A DNA stretch of 64,000 nt from UBA4416 sp040386075 (GCA_040386075.1 JAZKGE010000047.1:1-64000), one strand, 5' to 3'; numbered from the stretch's first letter, positions 46,361 through 56,316 are shown. Translations and numbers: made by a program. Notes: generated by a model from the sequence alone, not told the origin.

Positions 46361-47119
46361 ATGGACGTCATAAAAATAGACTCTTTAGAAAGTTTTATTT
46401 CCATAATTACCTCTGGTGATTTTGGCTGTGGACATGTCGTTTTTAGAGGTGTTACAGACGCTAAAAATCACAAATTAATTCCTTCAGTTGGTCGGATTGA
46501 TCAAAACATTCTTTGTGGTCTTTCTATAAATGAATATGAAAATGAAACTCTTAATCGTTTTAAATTAAGAGCTAATCCGGAAATAAGCCCATTGCCAAAA
46601 GATGATTGGCAATGGCTAGCACTTGCTCAACATCATGGTTTACCTACTCGGCTTTTAGACTGGACAACAAGTCCATTAATAGCATTATATTTTGCCACAA
46701 AACCTGAAATCGAAAATGATGGAAAATTAAAAAAGTGTAATAGTAATGGGGGTGCGATATACGCTTTACACACTTGTAGTTACTTAGATACTTCTTGTTT
46801 AATTCCTCCTACATATTTTGCGGAATTTGGTTTATTTTATCCTCCACATATTTCAAAAAGAATAACTGGACAATTTGGGCTTTTTTCAATACAGTCAAAT
46901 CCAACAATGGAACTTCAAGATACTTTTATCCCCAACGATGAAAACTGGATTAAAAAAATTGAATTTGATTTTAATGTTGCGGAAGAAATACAAAAAAAAT
47001 TATACCTCCTAGGAATAAGGCATGAAACGGTATTCCCCGACTTGGATGGATTTACCTTTGATTTAAAAGTGAAATTTAACGTTGCAAGTTGTCACACTGC
47101 TAAAAACCTATGCTTGTAA
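46361..47119 (+). CDS. FRG-domain protein
   Basis: The 252 residues contain an FRG domain: the name motif FRG at 28-30 (VVFRGVTDAKNHKLIPSVGR) and the conserved WLALAQHHGLPTRLLDWT followed by SPLIALYFA at about 85-113. No signal peptide or membrane segment is present. FRG proteins occur in many bacteria as isolated accessory genes and have been linked to phage defence or toxin-like roles, but the activity is not established. By eye the gene is more AT-rich than its neighbours and it lies between two T9SS genes, which suggests recent acquisition. It starts 16 bases after the peptidase gene. Confidence 0.85.
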   Translation: MDVIKIDSLESFISIITSGDFGCGHVVFRGVTDAKNHKLIPSVGRIDQNILCGLSINEYENETLNRFKLRANPEISPLPKDDWQWLALAQHHGLPTRLLDWTTSPLIALYFATKPEIENDGKLKKCNSNGGAIYALHTCSYLDTSCLIPPTYFAEFGLFYPPHISKRITGQFGLFSIQSNPTMELQDTFIPNDENWIKKIEFDFNVAEEIQKKLYLLGIRHETVFPDLDGFTFDLKVKFNVASCHTAKNLCL

Positions 47120-47156
47120 AACAAGAAATAAAAGTATCTACATAACAGATTCAATC

Positions 47157-49025
47157 TTACTTCTGAATCACCAACTTATAAGTAGCTGCTTTTCCTTTTG
47201 CTAAACTCACTTTTACAAAGTAAACACCATTACTTAAATAACTTAGGTCAAGTTGTGTTTTGCTTTGCGTGGTTTTGTTTTCATGAACCATATCTCCCAC
47301 AACATTATAAACTGCTATATTCATTGCCGTTACTAAGATTTTAGAAGTGATGGTGATCATACCTGTTGTAGGATTTGGGAACAGCGCAAATTCATTGTTT
47401 ACATTTTCCTTTATACCCGTGATCATCATGTATGTATTATGAGATGTATTGGTAACGATAGGTGCATTGTAATCAAAATAAATGTAAGCCGTATTATTGA
47501 TCACAGTACCTGCGGCTAAATTAGTTTTTGGTTTCACGCGATATTGCACATAGCCTTTTGATCCTGAACTATTGCTGGTGCTATCCGGTAAGTTGATGCT
47601 ATTGAAATTGAATTGTAACACGCTTCCTGATAAAGTGGTTGTATTATCATGACTGTAATTTATCCTTTCAAATGTTGAAACATCCAACTGATTACTTAAG
47701 GTATCTGTTAAAGCAATATTGTGAGCTTGTGCATTGCCTGTGTTCTGAAAATGAATAGTGTAATAGAACCAGTCATTGTAACCGGGCATCACATTTTCAG
47801 GATATGTTTCCTTCATGTTTGGATCATATGAATTTGTTACAGGATAACAATAGTGCTTTTGGTTATTCGCTAAATTATTATCTCCCGCTGCGATGACCGA
47901 AACGTCAACACATACTGTATCGCCAATGGTAGCATTTGTATTGGTTGTAACCGCGATCCAGAAATCGTCATAAATATCGACGGTAGAAAAATCAGCAATG
48001 TTATAGGTGATCGAATTTCCTAAGACAGATGTTGGTTGAATGGTACTGAGGGTACTTAGATAAGCAACCGGACCGCTTAAATTAATGATCACCTGGCCAC
48101 CAACGTTTGTTGAACAATTTAAATTATAAAATTGCTGAACCATATTACCAGCAGTTACCCTTACAGTGTGGCTCATGCCTGGAAATACCCAGCCCGAACG
48201 GTAAATAGAGTGTGCTGCCAGATCAAATCCGGGTTTACATGTTATATTAAAGTTTACATTTGTATCAAGCGGCATTGCTGTGGTAAGTGTTACTAAAGAG
48301 TCAAGTCCCGGATACATACATTGAGCCACAAACGGCATATTAGTCGTGTCTATTTTTAAAGTATAAGCGCCGGTATCATTATAAAAACGATATGGCATTT
48401 TAACGCTTCCATAACTGCTTTGGTAACTTAATCCCAAAAAATTTCCCAGGTTATCATATTCCTCTACCGGAATATTACGAAGGAATGAATCAGTTGGCTC
48501 ATACACGCAGTTAGCATTATTGTCATTAAAGACAGTTCCTCTGATCCCTTCAAAATGGGCACAGGCCGAACCTATGCTTGGTAGACTCTGAATAGTAATA
48601 ATTCCTGCCTGATTGGTAAAATTGGTGACCATTATTAAATAATATGCGCCTACAACTGCTCCCGGAATTGTACAGGTATCAACAACATTAGGCGAAAAAC
48701 TGCAATCAACAATATTAGACGTATCTATTTGCACACAAGCAAGGTTCATTACCGAGAAAGGCCCAAAACAAATAAAATCAGCATCCAGATTATTTGTACT
48801 TGAAATACCGTACTGTAAAGTTCCGGCAGTTGTCACTTGTGTATAAAACCAGGTGGGATTGGGTGTAGAACTTAAACAGCCATAACTTGCGCCAGGCCCT
48901 GAACTTGTTCCCACAGTTGCGGGATAAGAAAAACTCGTACACAGTGAATATGGATTACCACAAGAATTTTGCGCATTTGCACCAATCGTAAAAGATACCA
49001 GTAACAGTAGTAGAATTTTTTTCAT
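47157..49025 (-). CDS. Secreted T9SS protein with DUF11/DUF7619-like repeat domain
   Basis: The 622 residues begin with a signal peptide (MKKILLLLLVSFTIGANA). A Cys-rich N-terminal region follows (SCGNPYSLC through about residue 175) that resembles a secreted beta-sandwich. There is a DUF11/DUF7619-like domain at about 400-530 (SYDPNMKETYPENV, YYTIHFQNTGNAQAHNI, YIYFDYNAPIVTNT), common in secreted Bacteroidota proteins. The C-terminus is a T9SS type A sorting domain (FALFPNPTTGMITI ... SNGVYFVKV). It is a structural surface protein of unknown role. It converges on the FRG-domain gene and has no clear terminator. Confidence 0.85.
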   Translation of the reverse strand: MKKILLLLLVSFTIGANAQNSCGNPYSLCTSFSYPATVGTSSGPGASYGCLSSTPNPTWFYTQVTTAGTLQYGISSTNNLDADFICFGPFSVMNLACVQIDTSNIVDCSFSPNVVDTCTIPGAVVGAYYLIMVTNFTNQAGIITIQSLPSIGSACAHFEGIRGTVFNDNNANCVYEPTDSFLRNIPVEEYDNLGNFLGLSYQSSYGSVKMPYRFYNDTGAYTLKIDTTNMPFVAQCMYPGLDSLVTLTTAMPLDTNVNFNITCKPGFDLAAHSIYRSGWVFPGMSHTVRVTAGNMVQQFYNLNCSTNVGGQVIINLSGPVAYLSTLSTIQPTSVLGNSITYNIADFSTVDIYDDFWIAVTTNTNATIGDTVCVDVSVIAAGDNNLANNQKHYCYPVTNSYDPNMKETYPENVMPGYNDWFYYTIHFQNTGNAQAHNIALTDTLSNQLDVSTFERINYSHDNTTTLSGSVLQFNFNSINLPDSTSNSSGSKGYVQYRVKPKTNLAAGTVINNTAYIYFDYNAPIVTNTSHNTYMMITGIKENVNNEFALFPNPTTGMITITSKILVTAMNIAVYNVVGDMVHENKTTQSKTQLDLSYLSNGVYFVKVSLAKGKAATYKLVIQK

Positions 49026-49199
49026 GGTTTTTGTTTTATCTACCTCAGCTTATGCGGAGGCTGTGTTTTAGTCTAATCTAAATTAAACAACATTTATAAG
49101 GTTTGACCTATATTTTACTCAACCAAACGGTTCATACACTCATTCTAATAATTTTTATATCCTGATATTCTTTGTATTTTTACCCTTTATTTTAAAATT

Positions 49200-50555
49200 A
49201 TGGAATTAAACGCTTTAACTGCTATTTCTCCCGTTGACGGACGTTACCGCAAAGTAACCAACGAACTGGCAGCTTATTTTTCGGAGTTTGGATTGATCAG
49301 ATACCGTGTACAGGTAGAAATTGATTATTTTATTTTGTTATCGCAACAAGGCTTACCTCAATTGCCAAAATTAAGTGCTAAGCAAATCGATAACTTAAAA
49401 ACAGTTTATCAAAATTTTTCATTTGCAGATGCAGAAGTGATCAAGGAAACAGAAAAAACAACGAATCATGATGTAAAAGCAGTTGAGTATTTCATTAAAG
49501 AAAAATTACAAGCACAAGGTTTAGAAAATTATTTAGAGTTTGTTCACTTTGGATTGACTTCCCAGGATATTAATAATACATCTATTCCTTTATCTTTAAA
49601 ACAAGCTAATAATGATGTAGTATTACCTAACCTGAAACAGGTTACCGACAAACTAACAACATTATCAAAAGAATGGAAGAACATTTCTTTACTAGCTCGT
49701 ACTCACGGTCAACCTGCCTCTCCTACCCGCCTGGGCAAGGAGATCTATGTGTTTGTAGAACGTTTACAATCTCAAATTAATCAGTTAAATGCAATTCCGT
49801 TCTCAGCCAAATTTGGCGGTGCAACAGGTAACTTTAATGCACACTATGTAGCTTACCCAAAAAACGACTGGATCAAATTTGGAAACGAATTTGTGAATAA
49901 TACTTTAGGGCTAAACAGAAGTCAGTTTACAACTCAAATTGAGCACTATGATAACATTGCTGCATATTGTGACGCACTAAAACGCATCAATACCATTTTA
50001 CTGGATCTGTGTCGCGATGTGTGGACATACGTGAGTATGGATTATTTTAAACAAAAATTAAAGGCAGGAGAAATTGGTTCTTCGGCTATGCCACATAAAG
50101 TAAACCCTATTGACTTTGAAAATGCAGAAGGTAATTTAGGAATTGCAAATGCCATCCTTGAACACTTATCGGCAAAACTTCCGGTATCACGTTTACAAAG
50201 AGACTTAACAGACAGTACTGTATTAAGAAACCTTGGAGTGCCGGTTGCACATATTTTAATTTCTTACAAAAGCATTCTAAAGGGCCTGGATAAATTAATT
50301 TTGAATGAAGAAATTTTCAACAGAGACCTGGAAAATAACTGGGCCGTAGTTGCAGAAGCCGTGCAAACAATTTTACGCAGAGAAGGCTATCCAAAACCTT
50401 ATGAAGCGTTGAAAGATTTAACTCGTACCAATACGCATATTACAAAAGATTCGATGCATACATTTATCAACGGGTTAAATGTGAGCACTGAAGTAAAAGC
50501 AGAATTGCTAAAAATTACTCCACAAAACTTTGTCGGGCAAAATCCGGAGTTTTAA
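49200..50555 (+). CDS. purB: Adenylosuccinate lyase PurB
   Basis: PurB cleaves SAICAR and adenylosuccinate in purine synthesis. Visible are the catalytic-region segments TNHDVKAVEYF (about 85-95) and LARTHGQPASPT (about 164-175). The fumarase/aspartase signature GSSAMPHKVNPIDFENAEGN is at about 292-311, followed by LQRDLTDSTVLRN, which is the E. coli-type PurB pattern. The 451 residues are normal. A TATTTTTA element lies a short way upstream, but no full promoter was identified. Confidence 0.96.
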   Translation: MELNALTAISPVDGRYRKVTNELAAYFSEFGLIRYRVQVEIDYFILLSQQGLPQLPKLSAKQIDNLKTVYQNFSFADAEVIKETEKTTNHDVKAVEYFIKEKLQAQGLENYLEFVHFGLTSQDINNTSIPLSLKQANNDVVLPNLKQVTDKLTTLSKEWKNISLLARTHGQPASPTRLGKEIYVFVERLQSQINQLNAIPFSAKFGGATGNFNAHYVAYPKNDWIKFGNEFVNNTLGLNRSQFTTQIEHYDNIAAYCDALKRINTILLDLCRDVWTYVSMDYFKQKLKAGEIGSSAMPHKVNPIDFENAEGNLGIANAILEHLSAKLPVSRLQRDLTDSTVLRNLGVPVAHILISYKSILKGLDKLILNEEIFNRDLENNWAVVAEAVQTILRREGYPKPYEALKDLTRTNTHITKDSMHTFINGLNVSTEVKAELLKITPQNFVGQNPEF

Positions 50556-50561
50556 TATATT

Positions 50562-50617
50562 GTCATGCTGAACTTGATTCAGCATCTCATGAGCCCTTGA
50601 ATCAAGTTCAGGGTGAC
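50562..50617 (+). repeat. Palindromic intergenic repeat (GTCATGCTGAACTTGATTCA family)
   Basis: The left arm (50562-50581, GTCATGCTGAACTTGATTCA) and the inverted right arm (TGAATCAAGTTCAGGGTGAC, ending at 50617) match at 18 of 20 bases around a 16-base loop. It lies just after purB and can fold into a strong hairpin, so it may also act as a terminator. This family of intergenic palindrome is, as far as I recall, widespread in Bacteroidota genomes. Confidence 0.75.
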
Positions 50618-50646
50618 GAAAATGAATAGTTGAGATAATTAAAAAA

Positions 50647-51519
50647 ATGAAAGTAACAGGTTTCACCATCATACGTAATGCTATTAAGTACGACTATCCG
50701 GTGGTGGAAGCGATCGCTTCCATATTACCTATCTGTGATGAATTTGTGGTAGCCGTTGGCAACAGTGAAGATGAAACGCTGCAATTGATCAAAAGCATAA
50801 ACTCTCCAAAAATAAAGATCCTTGAAACTGTTTGGGACGATTCGCTTCGCCAGGGCGGCCAGGTTTTGGCTATTGAAACCAACAAAGCATTTGATGCCAT
50901 CAGTTCTGATACAGATTGGTGTTTTTATATTCAGAGCGATGAATGTGTTCACGAAAAACATCTAACTTCCATTAAAGAAGCGATGCAAAAATATAAAGAT
51001 GATAAACAGGTGGAAGGTTTGTTATTCAATTATGTTCATTTTTATGGCTCTTATAATTACGTTGGTAATTCGAGGCGCTGGTACCGAAAAGAAATCCGTA
51101 TTATTAGAAATGATAAATCAATTCGATCTTATAAAGATGCGCAAGGTTTTAGAAAAACAGATAATTCGAAATTAAACGTCAAATCAATTAGTACAGAGAT
51201 CTATCATTATGGTTGGGTAAAACCACCAAAAGCTCAGCAAGCCAAGCAGGAAAATTTTCATAAGATGTGGCACGATGATGAGTGGATGAAAAAAAATATT
51301 GCACAGGTAGAGGAGTTTGACTATTCACAAATAGATAGTCTGGAAGAATTTAGAGATTCACATCCACAGGTTTTTCAAAACCGGGTTAAAGCTGCTAACT
51401 GGAAATTTAATTTTGACAAATCGCAGATCAAGTTAACCGCAAAAGATAAATTCCTATTGTTAATTGAAAAAACAACCGGCTGGAAAGTTGGGGAGTATAA
51501 GAATTATAAGGTTATTTAA
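50647..51519 (+). CDS. Glycosyltransferase family 2-like protein
   Basis: The 290 residues start with a GT-A-type Rossmann pattern (MKVTGFTIIRNAIKYDYPVVEAI, then CDEFVVAVGNSEDETL) and a metal/sugar site with DTDWCFYIQSDECVH (the DxD-equivalent region is QSDE). The C-terminal half has an aromatic and basic segment (YHYGWVKPPKAQQAKQ). No membrane helix is seen. The donor and acceptor are unknown. It sits close to the convergent O-acyltransferase genes, so polysaccharide or glycoconjugate synthesis is a reasonable inference. Confidence 0.8.
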   Translation: MKVTGFTIIRNAIKYDYPVVEAIASILPICDEFVVAVGNSEDETLQLIKSINSPKIKILETVWDDSLRQGGQVLAIETNKAFDAISSDTDWCFYIQSDECVHEKHLTSIKEAMQKYKDDKQVEGLLFNYVHFYGSYNYVGNSRRWYRKEIRIIRNDKSIRSYKDAQGFRKTDNSKLNVKSISTEIYHYGWVKPPKAQQAKQENFHKMWHDDEWMKKNIAQVEEFDYSQIDSLEEFRDSHPQVFQNRVKAANWKFNFDKSQIKLTAKDKFLLLIEKTTGWKVGEYKNYKVI

Positions 51520-51561
51520 TTTTAATTAACCCTTTCAAGTTCTGAACTCTGAAAGGATTTT

Positions 51562-53229
51562 CTAAAACTGGAAATAAATAAACGGCTGCATATCGCCACT
51601 TACCATTTGGTAAATGCAAAACACAAATACCACAATTACCAGGCTCATAGCTGGCAAAGGTAATTCTGCAAATCTTAAACGATATTTTTCTTTGAAGCTT
51701 TCAGGGATCCAATGTATCAAATAACCAACTAATATCACTGAGAACACCAATGCGTAACCACGAATCACGCTAAAGGTTAATGCGCCACCAAAATGATTGG
51801 TTAGCCTGTCAAAAATCAAACTCACAGTGTCTAAGTTATCACTTCTGAAAAATATCCTTGTGAAACTAATGAAGGTTAATGTGATCAATACCATCATTGC
51901 TTTTACAACAAAGGATGTTGAATCTTTGAACGGAGAAATTTTTTGCCACAATTTGTGTACCACTAAGCCTAATCCATTTAATCCTCCCCAAATGATGAAC
52001 AGCCAGGAACTCCCATGCCAAAAGCCTCCCAATAACATGGTCACTAATAAATTAATATTGGTGTTTACGCTCTGTTTAACTTTAGGAAAGAAATAAGCCA
52101 GCAACACAAAGATGATGGCAATAAATAACAAAACTAAAAGTAACCATAGCTTGCCTGTGAGCATCACTAACACAATGGATAAAAATGCAATACAGATGTA
52201 AGAACCGATCGTTCCTTTTTTATTTCCACCCAACGGAATGTATAAATAATCTTTGAGCCATGTAGATAAAGAGATGTGCCAGCGCTTCCAGAACTCACTA
52301 ACATCCTGCGCCTTGTAAGGTGATTTGAAATTGGTCTTTAAACGGTAACCTAATAATAAAGCCACGCCAATAGCAATGTCGGTATAGCCACTAAAATCAG
52401 CATAAATCTGTAAGGAGTAGCCAAAAATACCAAACACGGTTTCTACGCCTGAATAGTAATTGGGGTTGTCAAATATCCTATCTACATAGTTAACGGCAAT
52501 GTAATCTGCTAATATTTTTTTTCCTAAACCATTAATGATCCAGAAGATGGCATAACCAAATTCTTTACGCGCTAAATTATAGGGCTGATAGATCTGATAT
52601 AAAAATTCATTGGCTTTAACAATTGGTCCAGCTACCAAATGCGGGAAGAAGCATACAAAGAAGCCATAATCGAAAATAGATTTAACAGGAGTTACTTTTC
52701 CACGATACATATCAATGGTATAAGAGATAGACTGAAATGTAAAGAAAGAAATACCAACAGGCAGTATCAACTTATCTACCGGATCACTGGTTCCTAAAAA
52801 TGTATTGCTGAATTGGGTGAAATGATTAAAGAATGTTATGTCTGTTCCGGCAAGCTGATTAACACTTTCTGTAAAAAAGTAAGCATACTTAAAATAACAA
52901 AGTAAAGTTAAATTCAGGATCAGGCTAATTGTGAGAAATAATTTTTTCTTCGTCTCAGACTGACTTTGATGAATGAGTCTGCCCCAATTATAGTCGCTGA
53001 CTATAGTAAAGATGAGTAAGATGAGGAATACGCCACTGGTTTTATAGTAAAAGAAAAAACTAACCAGCAATAAATAAAAGGTACGCAATGTATTCTTCTT
53101 ATAAAGCAAAGAATAGATCGCTAACACTACAGCAAAAAATCCCCAGAAATACAATTGCGTAAAAATAACCGGCTGCCCCTTTACATAAAGGAAATAAGGT
53201 TTAAGATATGTGAGTATGTCGTTTAACAT
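51562..53229 (-). CDS. MBOAT-family membrane O-acyltransferase (AlgI-like)
   Basis: The 555 residues are polytopic with about ten hydrophobic helices. The AlgI/MBOAT pattern is clear: FFPHLVAGPIVKANEF (about 194-209), SEFWKRWHISLSTWLKDYLYIPLGGNKKG with His318, and the invariant catalytic His405 in GGFWHGSSWLFIIWGGLNG. Such proteins move acetyl groups from the cytoplasm to exported polysaccharide. It begins 1 base after the SGNH gene and is the last gene of a three-gene unit, with two exported SGNH-fold proteins as probable periplasmic acceptors, as AlgJ/AlgX serve AlgI. Confidence 0.93.
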   Translation of the reverse strand: MLNDILTYLKPYFLYVKGQPVIFTQLYFWGFFAVVLAIYSLLYKKNTLRTFYLLLVSFFFYYKTSGVFLILLIFTIVSDYNWGRLIHQSQSETKKKLFLTISLILNLTLLCYFKYAYFFTESVNQLAGTDITFFNHFTQFSNTFLGTSDPVDKLILPVGISFFTFQSISYTIDMYRGKVTPVKSIFDYGFFVCFFPHLVAGPIVKANEFLYQIYQPYNLARKEFGYAIFWIINGLGKKILADYIAVNYVDRIFDNPNYYSGVETVFGIFGYSLQIYADFSGYTDIAIGVALLLGYRLKTNFKSPYKAQDVSEFWKRWHISLSTWLKDYLYIPLGGNKKGTIGSYICIAFLSIVLVMLTGKLWLLLVLLFIAIIFVLLAYFFPKVKQSVNTNINLLVTMLLGGFWHGSSWLFIIWGGLNGLGLVVHKLWQKISPFKDSTSFVVKAMMVLITLTFISFTRIFFRSDNLDTVSLIFDRLTNHFGGALTFSVIRGYALVFSVILVGYLIHWIPESFKEKYRLRFAELPLPAMSLVIVVFVFCIYQMVSGDMQPFIYFQF

Positions 53230-53230
53230 G

Positions 53231-54478
53231 CTACTCCTTTACTTTACTGTTGTTCTTATAACTTCTATCAATAGCATCGTACATTAATTTGGCGAACAAC
53301 CTGTAACCCCTTGCATTAAAATGGACTTTATCTTTTGCCGCCAAGCCTGCCTTATACCATTTATAAATTGATTTGTATCCCCCCATGACAGCGTACAGGT
53401 CGTATACAGCGCCTTTATGTTTTTCCATTAATTCATAAGCCGCTTCGGCTGCTTTAATAGGACGCTTATTGGAAGCCTTGCGTGTCATGTAATTATCAGT
53501 AGTGGTTACAAACAAAAAAGCGCAATTGGGCGACACTCTTTTTATCTGCGCAATTAAACTATCATGTTTTGCTATAAAAGCTGATTTGGTAAAATTCACA
53601 TCATGTGTATCATTTACTCCTAACGTAAAGATCACTAAGTCTGGTGGAATACTTTTTAGTTCATTTACTAATTCGGGGCAACGTAGAAATGATCCACTGG
53701 CTGCGCCATTTACGCCCATCGATGCATAGTAAAATCCTGGTTTACTGTTCTCTGCGCTGAAGCCACGTAATATAAAATCTTTATGAAGCGTGTCCTTTTT
53801 TATCAACACAAAATTCAAAGAATCAATATAAGTTTCAAATGTGAATTCGGTATACCCTTTTTTCTCATGATCCTTTCTTACATATTTTAAAGTAGATTCA
53901 TGATTTAAGCTTAATTCAAAGCTTGGATTAAAATTATGATACACTTTTACCGAATTAAAATTTTTAGGGTGACTTGTTTCCAGTATTTTAAACCCAAACA
54001 TACTTAAGCTATCATTGGTAATGGCCGCCATTCCTGCCATTCCCAAATTGTCACACATTTCACGGCTAATAGCACAACGGCAACGTTTAAATTTCCCATA
54101 ACCAAAAGATCTGTAAAAACTGGGATTATTTGTTTTTACTATTTTAAAAGGGAAAATAAATAAACCACCACCTTCATAATTACCGGTGGAATAAAACCCA
54201 TTCATTAATACTTCTGGCCAAAAACCCGCCTGTATGTGCGATCCACCAAAATGGACAATATTCACGCGGTCACGCTTTCCTTTTTTAAGATCATCCATTT
54301 TTTTATAGAAGTCCATAAAGCGGGAACTATCTTTACTTAAAACAAGTTTACTATGCTCGGGCTTAACAAATACTGGTAGCACTGTTTGCGCTTTTAGTAA
54401 CACGCAACATGCAAAAGATAAAAGACAAGCTAAGATCCAACCATTTATTTTTAAAGCATTCTTGTTTTTATATTTCAT
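53231..54478 (-). CDS. SGNH/GDSL-type hydrolase-fold protein (putative polysaccharide O-acetyltransferase partner)
   Basis: The 415 residues have an N-terminal membrane/signal segment (about 10-30). SGNH blocks are visible: block I NIVHFGGSHIQAGF, with the nucleophile Ser80 but Gly in place of the usual Asp before it; block III FTLGVNDTHD; and the catalytic pair DKVHFNARGYRLFA near the C-terminus. In this family a GGSHIQ version of block I is common. It is encoded 12 bases after the other SGNH gene and 1 base before the MBOAT gene, so it is probably the exported acetyl-transfer partner of the MBOAT protein. Confidence 0.85.
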   Translation of the reverse strand: MKYKNKNALKINGWILACLLSFACCVLLKAQTVLPVFVKPEHSKLVLSKDSSRFMDFYKKMDDLKKGKRDRVNIVHFGGSHIQAGFWPEVLMNGFYSTGNYEGGGLFIFPFKIVKTNNPSFYRSFGYGKFKRCRCAISREMCDNLGMAGMAAITNDSLSMFGFKILETSHPKNFNSVKVYHNFNPSFELSLNHESTLKYVRKDHEKKGYTEFTFETYIDSLNFVLIKKDTLHKDFILRGFSAENSKPGFYYASMGVNGAASGSFLRCPELVNELKSIPPDLVIFTLGVNDTHDVNFTKSAFIAKHDSLIAQIKRVSPNCAFLFVTTTDNYMTRKASNKRPIKAAEAAYELMEKHKGAVYDLYAVMGGYKSIYKWYKAGLAAKDKVHFNARGYRLFAKLMYDAIDRSYKNNSKVKE

Positions 54479-54490
54479 GTGGTACGGGTA

Positions 54491-55939
54491 CTATTTTTTG
54501 TTTTTTGAATAACTGTTGTAATCATTCATCAGCGAAGAATATAACAACACAGCTATTTTGCGGGCACCACCCGAGCTAAAGTGAATGTAATCTTTAGCAC
54601 CTATGCCCTGTTCCACCCAACTTACCATGCTGTTTTTTCCGCCCATGCAGCTATACATGTCAAAAAAAGCACAATCCATATCAAAAGCCGTTTGCCTGAT
54701 GGCATCTCTTAAATTTTCGAGTTGAGGGTGCGTCACATAATCTGCGCCTTCCTTTACGCTCATATCAGCGGGGCCAATAACCAATATAGAAGCCTGTGGT
54801 GCCATTTTTTTGATAGTAGCTATTTGTGCTTTCAGATAACCACCAAAACCAACGGCCTGTTCTTTGGTTTTAATATATGGTAAAGAGTTTCCGCCAAATT
54901 GTAGAATGATCAGTTTGGTGTTTAAGTAATCATAAAAATTCTTTAGTTGTCCATAATTGATCTGGTTGAAAAAGGTTCCCGAACTTCCGCGCAATCCAAA
55001 ATTATCAACCATGACACCTTTACCTCCTTCTAATGAAACGCCATAAAAATCGGGGCTATCCTTACCTTTGAATTTGAATTCCTGCAATAAAGCACCTTGG
55101 TTCAGGTTAAATTCTTTGATATTAAAATTACCTCCGGCCGCTAATGAATCTGAAGTATTCAGTGTTCCATTCTCATACAACTCAATATGTGTTTTAGTTT
55201 GTGCACCCCCGTAAAATAATTTTATTTTTTTGTAAGCTGCTGCTTTTGGTCCACCGTTCTTACTGGTTACAACCTTTACCCAGGCAGATGTATAGGGCGT
55301 TGTATCTGTAATAGTTGAATAATTATGAAATCTGGTAATGTGTGCTAATGCTCCAAAATTATTGTGTTTCACACGCTTATCCCTTCCTGCAAAAACAGGA
55401 TAACGATCCCAACCCGGGCTCCATGATATTTTATTAACTACGCTTGGCGCTACGGGCATAAAGGAGATCAGTCCGGGTCCTTCACCACCAAACTGTCCTT
55501 GCAATTTTAAACGTAAATAATCACTGATACGATCCCCTTCGATCTGTGAATCACCATAATGCAGTATGCGAATGCTTTTATCTTCGTTAGCGAGATTAGC
55601 CAAAGCATTAAAGAAATTGGACATAGCAGTTTTACCGGTATTTTTATACTGAATGCTGGTGATCAATTTTACTGCCGTATCTCTTGTTTCGATAGCCTTT
55701 ACGGCTGTAGTATCATTAACGTTTTCAGAAGCACTGTCTTCTGCATCTGCCAAAGCAATAATGCTTGAAATATCTGCCTTAACTTCTTTCTTCTCCAGAA
55801 ATAAAGATGCAAATGTTGGATATTGAATGCACATTTTATCAGTGATGTGGATTCCTTTTTCGGGAAATACAAAACTGATCAATCCCAGTAATAAAAAGGT
55901 AAGTGCTAAAAATAAAAGCGTATGAAAGGGCTTATGCAA
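54491..55939 (-). CDS. SGNH/GDSL-type hydrolase-fold protein, paralogue
   Basis: The 482 residues start at TTG 55939 (no in-frame ATG follows the upstream stop codon TAA). A membrane segment lies at about 8-27, followed by a low-complexity linker and an SGNH domain with block I HYGDSQIEGDRI (Ser131). The later oxyanion-region FGGNS and the catalytic DYIHFSSGGARKIA occur near residue 455. It is the first gene of the SGNH-SGNH-MBOAT unit and differs from its neighbour by having the normal GDS motif. The two may divide acetyl-acceptor and transferase roles, as an inference. Confidence 0.85.
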   Translation of the reverse strand: MHKPFHTLLFLALTFLLLGLISFVFPEKGIHITDKMCIQYPTFASLFLEKKEVKADISSIIALADAEDSASENVNDTTAVKAIETRDTAVKLITSIQYKNTGKTAMSNFFNALANLANEDKSIRILHYGDSQIEGDRISDYLRLKLQGQFGGEGPGLISFMPVAPSVVNKISWSPGWDRYPVFAGRDKRVKHNNFGALAHITRFHNYSTITDTTPYTSAWVKVVTSKNGGPKAAAYKKIKLFYGGAQTKTHIELYENGTLNTSDSLAAGGNFNIKEFNLNQGALLQEFKFKGKDSPDFYGVSLEGGKGVMVDNFGLRGSSGTFFNQINYGQLKNFYDYLNTKLIILQFGGNSLPYIKTKEQAVGFGGYLKAQIATIKKMAPQASILVIGPADMSVKEGADYVTHPQLENLRDAIRQTAFDMDCAFFDMYSCMGGKNSMVSWVEQGIGAKDYIHFSSGGARKIAVLLYSSLMNDYNSYSKNKK

Positions 55940-56316
55940 AATTTATGTTTTTAAAGTAAAGCAATATGCTAAATACTTCGTCAATACATCAGATCAAACA
56001 AATTAGTTTTTCAGCATAGTGCTGTAGATAACGTTTGGGTGTTCTTTGGTTAAAAAAACAAAAAACATTCGCGCAAAAAACTCTGAATTTAAGTGTTTTA
56101 AAGAAGTATTTTTTTTGGGTAACTGATTCCGCCTATTTCAGCTGGATTAAAAAAGGGGTAAATATCTGAAAACCAGTAAATTACTTATTTAAAAGAGTTC
56201 TATTTAATGTATGCTACGTGCTGCTGGGTATTTTAATCTAAAAATTTAGTTAAATCGTTGATATTTAGGTAAAATCACGTAAATTTGCACCCCTTATAAT
56301 TACTTAAAAAACAAAC
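55940..56316. other. 377-base intergenic region between divergent operons
   Basis: Between the SGNH operon (minus) and tig (plus) I see no reading frame of note, RNA gene or palindrome. The right end carries the tig promoter. No consensus promoter was found for the SGNH operon on the minus strand. Confidence 0.6.
56258..56287 (+). promoter_or_regulatory. Promoter of tig
   Basis: TTG (56258-56260), a 19-base spacer and TAAATTTG (56280-56287), followed by CACCCC, match the Bacteroidota consensus exactly. The -7 element ends 29 bases before the tig ATG. Confidence 0.75.
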
